Of a stretch of 62,780 nucleotides of DNA, positions 55,920-62,780 are shown one piece after another. The stretch lies in the NCBI RefSeq assembly GCF_024494565.1, contig NZ_JANHDN010000009.1, positions 1 to 62,780 on the forward strand, given 5' to 3'. Position numbers and translations under genes: made by a program. Under the pieces are notes generated by a model. That model worked only from the letters and a program-made list of their open reading frames with translations. It did not search any database and was not told the origin of the DNA. Numbering within the stretch: the first letter of the stretch is position 1; every line of letters starts with the position of its first letter. Origin of the DNA: Halorubrum rutilum. Its GTDB lineage: Archaea > Halobacteriota > Halobacteria > Halobacteriales > Haloferacaceae.

Positions 55920-58838
55920 TTAGTTGTCGCGACGGGTCGCGAGCAGGGCGGCCGCGATGAGGGCGACTAGAGCGACGAGCGCGCCGAAGCCGGGCGTGCT
56001 GTCGTCCGTGCCGCCGTCACCGCCATCGTCGGTACCGTTGTCAGCGCCGTCGTCACCGTCAGCGCCGTCGTCGGCACCGTCCTCGCCGTCGTCGGCACCG
56101 TCGTCGGCACCGTCCTCGCCGTCGTCGGCACCGTCGTCGGCACCGTCCTCGCCGTCGTCAGCGCCGTCTTCGCCGTCGTCAGTCTGGCGCTCTTCGACGA
56201 TTTCAACGTTGACACGGTCCGTACTCTCGCCGTCGTCGGCTTCGATAATGTACGTCCCAGTCTCAACGTCAGAGGTGTCCATCGTAACGCTCCACTGACC
56301 GTTGCTGCCCCACGTGTCGGTCGAGACCGACTGGATGGAGTTCTCGTCCTGCGTCAGGAGCTCAACGGTGATGGCTGCGTTGTCAGGCTGGCGGTTCGTG
56401 TCGCCCTCGACAACAACCGTCTCACCAGTTGCGACCGGGTTGAGACCGCTTGCCTCAGCCGCTTCGGGGTAGACGTTGTTAACCGAGAGCGTCGGGTCGT
56501 TAATCCGGAACGTCGTCGAGACGATCAGGTCGTCGCTCCCGGTTTCATCAACCGTGTTCGCGAGGATCTGACTCCGGATCTGGTCACCGGTACTGCTGCC
56601 CTGACCGAGACCCTGAATCTCGTTGACGACCTCACTAGCAGTGCCCCAGTCGCCGCCATCGCCGAACTGGCCGTCACGAGACGGCGAGATGACGTGACCG
56701 GAGACCGCACCCTGCGAGATGTCGACAAGCGAGATATCTTCTTCTTCGAACGTGTCGTCGTTATCGACGGTGATCTCCTGGGCGTACGTGTCGCCACGCT
56801 CACCAACGAACGCAACCACAATCGTATCCTGACCGGTTGCGGTACCGTTCACGTCGATATCTTCGTCAACTTCGTCAGCAATCTGACCGTTGATTGTGGC
56901 GAAGTTGGCGCTCAGGTCGCCGCTCTGGGCCGTGATCGTCTCACGGGTGCTCGATGCACTGCTGAAGTCAGAGTTGGACAGCTGGTCGAACTCATCAGCG
57001 TCGTCCGGGAGGTCCGCAACGTCGACGGCACCGATGCCGTAGTTCCCCTCGAACGCGAGGATGTTACTGGCACTGCGCAGGTTCACGTCCTCCTCTTCGA
57101 AGCTGTCGTCCGAGTCAACCGAGATGAAGTCGTCTTCATCCAGCTCGCCATCGTCGTTGACGTCGAGCAGCTCCCACTCGTTGTTGTCACGAGCGTAGAT
57201 GGCAACCTCATCGGCGCTTGCGGCCGTCCCGTTGATGTCAGCCTCGGACCCGATGGTGTACGTCCCGGTCGGGCTGTCGAGGACGATTTCGCCCTCCTCA
57301 ACGTCGAAGCTCACATCGTCAAGCGATTCGAGGCCATCAACGTCCGGCGTCGAGGCGTCGGTCGCCTCGTACACCTCGACCTCAACCGACGAATCGTCAA
57401 GCGCGCCCGTGTTGATCGAGCCGACACCGGTCGTGCCGTCGATCTCGACGGTAGCGTACGCGTAGTCGAAGTCGCCGTTATCCGAAACGACGCCCGTATC
57501 CTGGACGTCCTCGACGTTCCGGAAGATGTCTTCCGCAGTGTCTTCGTCGATATCGTCACGGAAGTCGTTCGCGTCGATCGTAACCGTGTGGAAGTCGTTG
57601 TTCGTGCCGCCGCTCACGGTGTACTCGACGTTGTCACCCTGCGTGACACTGTCTTCCGCCACGTCGATCGAGACGGAGTCCTGGCTGGTCGTCTCGATCG
57701 TGTACTCCTGGACGACGTCGTCCTGGTCCAGATCGTCGTTGCCCTCGAAGGTGACGGTGTACTCGCCGGCATCCTCGGTGCTCAAGTCGAGCTCAACGCC
57801 AGTGCCACTTTCGGTGAGCACGTCGCTCCCCTGAACCACTTCGCCGGTAATCTCGGAGCCGCTGGGGTCTTCAACAGACACCTCAAGTCCCTCAGCGTCG
57901 TCGAAGTTCCACTCAGCGAAGATCTCGAGATCGCCCGAACGCGAGGAGGCAACCTGGTCGATGTCGTCACCGTTGAGACGGACCTCAGAGGTGGTGATCC
58001 GCGGCTCGACAACGGTGGTGCTGAAGCCACCGTCACCGGACTCCGGCCCGTTCAGATCGTAGGTACCGGTATCCTCATTCTCCGGGATGGGCATCTGGAG
58101 CGGGGTACCCTCACGGTTGCCGGAGGTACCCGACAGCTGGCTGGCCGAGTAGACCTCGTTGGTCGCCGGGTCAATGAAGGTTATTCCTTCCTCACCCTGG
58201 TAGACAGTGTTCCCGCTAGTGACGAGGACGTCACCCTCGGAGACACCGTCAATCTCGGCGTCGGTTTCGTCGGCAACGTCGCGGTTCTCGATGGCGCCGT
58301 CGCCACCGTCGGAGCCATCAGAGCCGTCCGAGCCGTCGCCGCCGTCACCACTACCATCAGTGGTAGTGAATTCTGTCTCGCCACCCACGCTCGTCTCCGA
58401 GTTCGGACCGTTCGTAGCCGTCCCGGAGATCGTGTGCGTGGCGTTCGTCTGGTTCAGGGCGGTGACGGTGTACTCGACCGTGACCGTCGATCCGTCACTC
58501 AGTGCACTGGAACTAAGACCAACGGTAGCGCCGGTTCCATCGGCGCCCTGGCCCGTTAGGTCAGTAGGACTGACTGCGGATCCGTCAACCTGAATTGAAT
58601 CAATCGATGCATCTTGGAAGTCCGGACTGAACGTCTCACTCAGTCCGAAGTTCGCGCTTCCGTTATCAACTGTGACCTGTGTCGTGACAGTCACATCAGC
58701 GCCGGGAGCCGGACTCTGGTTACCGATGTCTCGATTGGAATCCGAGACAGCGGCGGAACCAGTGCCCGCAACCGCGAACACTGACATGACCATAAGCACA
58801 GACAGCAGGATCGCTCGAATCTGCTTGCTGCGTGTCAT
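55920..58838 (-). CDS. csg: S-layer (major cell surface) glycoprotein with PGF-CTERM
   Basis: 972 residues from ATG 58838 (MTRSKQIRAILLSVLMVMSV), the haloarchaeal surface-glycoprotein signal peptide, cleaved after GSAA; ATG 58886 would precede it. Module A (about 40-135, VTVTTQVTVDNGSANFGLSE) is followed by a Gly/Asp/Ser linker. Module B contains the conserved NTVYQGEEGITFIDPAT. Several beta-sandwich modules follow, with acidic loops. After an Asp/Gly/Glu spacer, the tail is TPGFGALVALVALIAAALLA then Arg-rich: the archaeosortase A signal (PGF) that is replaced by a lipid. It forms the cell wall lattice; several N-glycosylation sites are present. Confidence 0.93.
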   Translation of the reverse strand: MTRSKQIRAILLSVLMVMSVFAVAGTGSAAVSDSNRDIGNQSPAPGADVTVTTQVTVDNGSANFGLSETFSPDFQDASIDSIQVDGSAVSPTDLTGQGADGTGATVGLSSSALSDGSTVTVEYTVTALNQTNATHTISGTATNGPNSETSVGGETEFTTTDGSGDGGDGSDGSDGSDGGDGAIENRDVADETDAEIDGVSEGDVLVTSGNTVYQGEEGITFIDPATNEVYSASQLSGTSGNREGTPLQMPIPENEDTGTYDLNGPESGDGGFSTTVVEPRITTSEVRLNGDDIDQVASSRSGDLEIFAEWNFDDAEGLEVSVEDPSGSEITGEVVQGSDVLTESGTGVELDLSTEDAGEYTVTFEGNDDLDQDDVVQEYTIETTSQDSVSIDVAEDSVTQGDNVEYTVSGGTNNDFHTVTIDANDFRDDIDEDTAEDIFRNVEDVQDTGVVSDNGDFDYAYATVEIDGTTGVGSINTGALDDSSVEVEVYEATDASTPDVDGLESLDDVSFDVEEGEIVLDSPTGTYTIGSEADINGTAASADEVAIYARDNNEWELLDVNDDGELDEDDFISVDSDDSFEEEDVNLRSASNILAFEGNYGIGAVDVADLPDDADEFDQLSNSDFSSASSTRETITAQSGDLSANFATINGQIADEVDEDIDVNGTATGQDTIVVAFVGERGDTYAQEITVDNDDTFEEEDISLVDISQGAVSGHVISPSRDGQFGDGGDWGTASEVVNEIQGLGQGSSTGDQIRSQILANTVDETGSDDLIVSTTFRINDPTLSVNNVYPEAAEASGLNPVATGETVVVEGDTNRQPDNAAITVELLTQDENSIQSVSTDTWGSNGQWSVTMDTSDVETGTYIIEADDGESTDRVNVEIVEERQTDDGEDGADDGEDGADDGADDGEDGADDGADDGEDGADDGADGDDGADNGTDDGGDGGTDDSTPGFGALVALVALIAAALLATRRDN
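56068..56160. repeat. 33-bp tandem repeat in the S-layer spacer
   Basis: CCTCGCC anchors recur at 56081, 56114 and 56147, giving a 33-base period that encodes an 11-residue Asp/Gly/Glu/Ala spacer unit before the PGF-CTERM. Such repeats can change length by slippage and would alter how far the lattice stands off the membrane. Confidence 0.8.
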
Positions 58839-59301
58839 ATTTAGTAGTGTGTTTATCATACCGAACACGTGGATTCGCTTGCCCACAGTTCGGCACGATA
58901 CATACTCAAGACGTAATGGGTGAGGTAAATACTTTGTGTGTTATCTTGTTCACGCCATTGTGTTATAGACAAAATAATTGCAAAAAACTGTCTGACAGGC
59001 ACTGGGGCCTAATTTGGATAGCTGGGGGGTAGCAAGGTTATCTCTTGTGAACCCCGCTGAGGGTATCTCGTCGGGAGTGCAAACAGCAGCTGGGGAGTGG
59101 GTGGATACACACGCTGCCACCAACAATTGCATTTTCATGATATGTGAGTGCACACCACACATTTTGATTGACTTCTATACACAAGTTCTGCCGCCGGTTA
59201 CCTCAAAATGATCACAACAAGCGATGCAGAAACCCATGTCCTGAGATCAAAGGGCGCGTCCATGCCTGCTAAAATCCCGTAGGAGGAGGATTCTCCCGGG
59301 C
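58839..59301. promoter_or_regulatory. Intergenic region with S-layer promoter; otherwise empty
   Basis: 463 bases between two minus-strand genes. The box AAAGTATTTACC at 58924-58935 (minus) fits a TATA element. The predicted transcript start near 58905 would leave about 65 bases of untranslated leader before ATG 58838, longer than at most genes here. Such a leader is consistent with the strong, stable S-layer mRNAs of other haloarchaea. I see no gene or hairpin terminator I can support in 58960-59300. Confidence 0.55.
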
Positions 59302-62300
59302 TCACGTGGCAGATGTTAAGACACGGTATCCAACGCCGTATAATAGAATACTCAAAATATAGCTGAAAATTCCGAACCCAAAGCCGTTGACGCGGGTTAT
59401 CAGTAGTGATATAATCGACGGTACTGACTGTGGGACTGTCGGCGACTGGGAGTCTGTGGGAGGCTGCACCGTGGTGGTTTTTGGCGCGGAATCGACTCCA
59501 CGCGGACGGGCTGATTGTGTCATCGTTACTGTTGTTGTCTGGGCTGTTGTATTGAGTCTGAACCGCTGGCGGTCGTCAGCGTTGATGGTTTCCGCGACAA
59601 CAACGTAACGGCCAGCAGACAAGTTGCTCGTGTCTAATGAGACGTTCCAGCGACCAGCCGCCCAGGATGACACCTGTGTGCGCTGTCTGATTTCTGTATT
59701 CTGACGGAGTGTGACAAGAAGCGATGTCTCAGACGGCCGGTTGTTTGTACTGCCTCGAATACGAAGCGCTTGACCTGTCTGGCCTTCTGTCGTGACGTTT
59801 GTAATAGTGATACGCGGTTGAGAAACCTGAATGCGTTCGGTAACAACTCGGTCATCACTCCCAACATCTGCCCGTGTCTGTGAGAGGATCACATCAGCCG
59901 CTTGAGCCGGCGTCATTCCGCCGGTCACACGCTGATTTAGATACGCAGCTACCCCGGTAAGTGTCGTTTCGGTATCGGTATCGGCGCCTGGTAGCTGACC
60001 ATCACCAACAATCCCGTCACGACCGGTTGAGATTGCATACAACGTCGCCTCTCCCGCTGCTACGTCTCCAACAGTAACCGTGTCAGTGAACGTTGGCCCG
60101 TCAGTGCTGATAATTTCGGTTTGGATCGTGCCGCGCGCGCCTACGAGGGCAACGAGAATCTGTTCGGATCCAGTAGCCTGCCCTGCCACGGACAGATCCG
60201 TTGTCGTGGTCGCTATCGTCTGGTTTTGCCCAGCTCGGGTGAGGGTAAGATTCCCATTCCGAACCGTGAGACCTGTCGTGTTTACATTCCTATTTAGAAA
60301 TACCGGTGCCGGGACTCGCGTCGGCAGTGATTCATTTGACGTGGTGCGTTGTACTGCAGCCACAGGTACAACCCCAACTTGATACTGACCGGGCAGAGAG
60401 AGGATGTCATTCCCCGGCAGATCGCCAGACGAAATTTTAATTTCGTCGGCGGAAAATGAACTCCCTGAGACGTCGATCTGGGCGTCTCTTTGGCCATTTT
60501 CACCGTCAAGATCAATAAGCTCAAAGCCACGCTCTGTGCGAACATACAGTGCCACGGCGTCGACGCCGGCGCTTGCTGTGCCGGCGATCGTTGTCTGAGC
60601 GCCCGTGGTGTAGACTTGTGGCTCACGAAGAGAAACAGATGTATCCATGACAGTGAGCGTGGCCGTATCGAAGCCAGTTGGCGTCGGTTGCGGCTCCCGT
60701 GAGAGGAAAACGTCGGCAGTATCGGCCAGGAAGCGCGTCCGAATTTCGGTTGCCCCGGCTGCGTCATCCGGATCAATTTGGACGGTCGCATACACCGCGC
60801 GAACAGCTTCATCGGGCACAGCACCGTCAGTATACGTTTGCTCGTCTGTAACCAGACCAATCTGTTCGGTATCGCCAACGTTACGGAAAATCTGATAATA
60901 GTCGTCTTTCTCAACCTGCGAGCGAATATCAGCTGCTGGAATAGCAGTCGTGTAGGTTGCTCCGCCGCTACCGTTTTGGACGGTAATTCCAGTTGTGGTG
61001 CCTCTCGAAGCTGACGCTGATTCGAGTGAGAGAGACGGCTCGCCGTCAGTAATACTGACTGTAGATTGGACTTGCGCGTCGTCGGTCTGGAGATCATCTG
61101 ATCCAGTTACAGTAATCTGTAGGGCGGATGCCTCAACGGAATCGAGCGCGACATCCCAGCGAACAAACCCCCCGGCAGAGATTGTTCCCGACGTCCCAGT
61201 CCCAGCAACAATTGTCGTTTCCTCAAGCTCGATTTCCTGTGAGCCTGAGCTGACCTCCCCGGTTATCTCGTAGGTCTGATCGTTATCTCCCACACCGAGG
61301 GTGTACTCAACCGTAACTGTATCCCCGGGAGTAAGATCTTGGTACGCAACAGCCACTCCAGTTTCGTCTGCAGCAGCGACAAGCGGCACAACTGACTCAT
61401 CGTTGACGGTTAACGACTGGATTTCCGCGGAGCGAACAGCGGGCGAGAATTCCTCACTAATCCCAATCCGTCCAGCTGATCCGACAGTTGCAGTAATCGT
61501 TACTGTCGTTGAACCACCTTGCTCCAGGTTAGTGTTGGTGACAGTTCGACTGGCCTCAATCGGTGTTTCTGTCTGAGTCTGCGTCTCGATTGGGGTAGCG
61601 TGTAGACCAGCTAACCCTGTCGCTCCATGGTTGCTTTTTGATTGCGTGGAGCCGTGGATTCGGGTAGCGGCTGGTCCTCTCGGCTCGTGAGCGCGATTCG
61701 TCGCTGTTTGGACAGCAGCAGGTTCGCCGTTATCAGTTTCCTGTCGGACGCGTGGTCCGTCAATGACCTCATCTGTGATATCAAGCCCTGCTGGCGTTTC
61801 GACTGTCAGTTTCAGCTGTTCAGCGTCCTCAAAATTCGACTGTGCAATTACAGGGATCCGGTCGGTTTCAGCAGTGCGGACAAGCCCACCGCTCACGTCA
61901 GCACCTCGTCTGTTTTCAATACGGAACCCCGTTATCTGTGGCTGTCGGACCGTGATGTTTGGCGTTGCATTCGTGCCATCAGTCGAGTAGCTGCCAACCG
62001 GTGCGTCAGACCGAATTGGCGTCTCGACGAGAGTGCCTGCAGCACTCCCTGTGGTACGAAGCAGCCGGTCGCTAAGATTGCCCCTAAATGAGATATCGGC
62101 TTCGCCTTGGTACACAGTCGCACCGCTGTATACGTACCCTGATCCATTAGCCCGATCAAACGATCCGGACGGACCAGCCCGTCGGGTAGGTCCGATCGGC
62201 TGAATCGTGTATCCAGTCAGCACAGTCGCGTTTCCAGCGGCCGGCGAACCATCCGGCGGTACCATCCGGAGTTGTTTTTGTGTCACGTTTGAACGGGCCG

Positions 62301-62780
62301 GATGTGACAATCGAAGGTCAAATCGTACAGCCTCAATCGGCTGTTCAGTACGCAACCGGAGGATTACTTGTCCCGTCGCGGTTGTCTCAACCGCAAATTG
62401 TGGGGAGACGTTCGCTTCGGTTCTGACCGCAGAAACTGTTACGTCAGCTGTCCGGTAGGGGGTCGGCAAGAGAACGCCAGTCCTGTTCGGAAGGGGGCTC
62501 TCAGAATCAATTGTTATTTGATGCGCGATGGTTGTGGCTGCTGGCGGCGTCTGAGGCGTTATCTGACCCGTGACCGTTGGCAGCGCCGTACTGTCCTGTG
62601 TCACGATGGTGGTTTGATTCCCACCTTGATCGGTGGTGGTTTGATTCCCACCTTGATCGGTGGTGGTTTGATTCCCACCTTGATCGGTGGTGGTTTGATT
62701 CCCACCTTGATCGGTGGTGGTTTGATTCCCACCTTGATCGGTGGTGGTTTGATTCCCACCTTGATCGGTGGTGGTTTGAT
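59302..62780 (-). CDS. Large S-layer-like surface protein, 5' end beyond the window
   Basis: At least 1,159 residues; the frame stays open to the right edge, so the start is outside. (A GTG at 62602-62604 could look like a start, but the coding frame continues upstream in a repeat.) The upstream part encodes about six repeats of QTTTDQGGN, then QTTIVTQDSTALPT. Module B-like sequence (YVYSGATVYQGEADISFRGN) precedes a module A-like segment (SAGRIGISEEFSPAVRSAEI). Then come modules similar to the S-layer gene (DDYYQIFRNVGDTEQIGLVT; ATLYAISTGRDGIVGDG; GRWNVSLDTSNLSAGRYVVV). The C-terminus is a hydrophobic helix, FGFGIFSYILSILLYGVGYR, without a clean PGF motif. Confidence 0.85.
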   Translation of the reverse strand, partial: QTTTDQGGNQTTTDQGGNQTTTDQGGNQTTTDQGGNQTTTDQGGNQTTTDQGGNQTTIVTQDSTALPTVTGQITPQTPPAATTIAHQITIDSESPLPNRTGVLLPTPYRTADVTVSAVRTEANVSPQFAVETTATGQVILRLRTEQPIEAVRFDLRLSHPARSNVTQKQLRMVPPDGSPAAGNATVLTGYTIQPIGPTRRAGPSGSFDRANGSGYVYSGATVYQGEADISFRGNLSDRLLRTTGSAAGTLVETPIRSDAPVGSYSTDGTNATPNITVRQPQITGFRIENRRGADVSGGLVRTAETDRIPVIAQSNFEDAEQLKLTVETPAGLDITDEVIDGPRVRQETDNGEPAAVQTATNRAHEPRGPAATRIHGSTQSKSNHGATGLAGLHATPIETQTQTETPIEASRTVTNTNLEQGGSTTVTITATVGSAGRIGISEEFSPAVRSAEIQSLTVNDESVVPLVAAADETGVAVAYQDLTPGDTVTVEYTLGVGDNDQTYEITGEVSSGSQEIELEETTIVAGTGTSGTISAGGFVRWDVALDSVEASALQITVTGSDDLQTDDAQVQSTVSITDGEPSLSLESASASRGTTTGITVQNGSGGATYTTAIPAADIRSQVEKDDYYQIFRNVGDTEQIGLVTDEQTYTDGAVPDEAVRAVYATVQIDPDDAAGATEIRTRFLADTADVFLSREPQPTPTGFDTATLTVMDTSVSLREPQVYTTGAQTTIAGTASAGVDAVALYVRTERGFELIDLDGENGQRDAQIDVSGSSFSADEIKISSGDLPGNDILSLPGQYQVGVVPVAAVQRTTSNESLPTRVPAPVFLNRNVNTTGLTVRNGNLTLTRAGQNQTIATTTTDLSVAGQATGSEQILVALVGARGTIQTEIISTDGPTFTDTVTVGDVAAGEATLYAISTGRDGIVGDGQLPGADTDTETTLTGVAAYLNQRVTGGMTPAQAADVILSQTRADVGSDDRVVTERIQVSQPRITITNVTTEGQTGQALRIRGSTNNRPSETSLLVTLRQNTEIRQRTQVSSWAAGRWNVSLDTSNLSAGRYVVVAETINADDRQRFRLNTTAQTTTVTMTQSARPRGVDSAPKTTTVQPPTDSQSPTVPQSVPSIISLLITRVNGFGFGIFSYILSILLYGVGYRVLTSAT
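62609..62780. repeat. 27-bp tandem repeat encoding QTTTDQGGN
   Basis: About six copies of a 27-base unit, TTGATTCCCACCTTGATCGG plus TGGTGGT on the plus strand, almost identical to each other, continuing off the window edge. On the coding (minus) strand each unit reads QTTTDQGGN, so the frame is preserved. It is not a CRISPR: units are contiguous with no spacers. Confidence 0.95.

Noticed and set aside
62602..62604. GTG at 62604 as the start of the large surface gene
   Set aside because: The same frame continues upstream without a stop through the QTTTDQGGN repeat to the window edge, so the true start is outside.
62609..62780. 27-bp repeat array as CRISPR
   Set aside because: There are no spacers, and the units keep the reading frame of the surface protein.

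Overview
The window is haloarchaeal chromosome, most like Halorubrum or a close relative. The support is protein-level: very acidic proteins, about 70% GC in the core, a complete archaeal A-type ATP synthase operon, TiaS, GfcR, a type IV pilin with the SPVIG motif, an RNB-only RNase R, Tat lipoproteins and an S-layer glycoprotein ending in a PGF-CTERM sorting tail. Many genes have a TATA-like box about 25-30 bases before the start codon, which suggests leaderless transcripts.

Layout. 1-776: the last codons of a possible integrase, then about 700 AT-rich bases with no gene. 777-7272: pilin, a one-helix small protein, MFS exporter, RNase R, small zinc proteins and a KhtT/KhtU-like cation/H+ antiporter pair. 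7750-14772: DUF302 protein, M24 peptidase, a 50-residue two-CxxC zinc protein, TiaS, an HTH regulator and a MinD ATPase with a long acidic tail. 14941-24009: atpHIKECFABD, transcribed left to right. 24076-31384: photolyase, cysS, prephenate dehydratase and membrane or hypothetical proteins. 31514-41651: cobaltochelatase CbiX with a DR2241-type Fe-S protein, topoisomerase I, a histidine kinase, glutaredoxin, a purine permease and GfcR. 41836-49644: a dipeptide/oligopeptide ABC importer (dppABC-dppDF) split by an IS200/IS605-type tnpB element. 49857-62780: a lower-GC cell-surface region with two exported proteins, a second tnpB element, an HTH/PemK toxin-antitoxin pair, the S-layer glycoprotein gene and a larger S-layer-like paralogue that runs off the right edge through a 27-bp tandem repeat.

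The most unusual feature is a dispersed element of 300-480 bp with three copies (7303-7684, 26481-26957, 28626-28931). Each copy lies just downstream of a different gene, in that gene's orientation. Conserved G-rich segments are separated by stems whose arms differ between copies but stay complementary (GGGAGGACGGC/GCCGTCCTCCC against GCGAGGCCACCGTA/TACGGTGGCCTCGC). Each copy ends in a tail built on a 57-nt repeat that decays with distance. I know of no described family that matches. It behaves like a structured RNA or a structure-dependent mobile repeat in 3' untranslated regions.

Functionally, the core combines energy conservation, translation, DNA topology and repair, and cofactor synthesis. 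The right third is accessory envelope sequence, with mobile elements, stress genes and reshuffled surface-protein modules.
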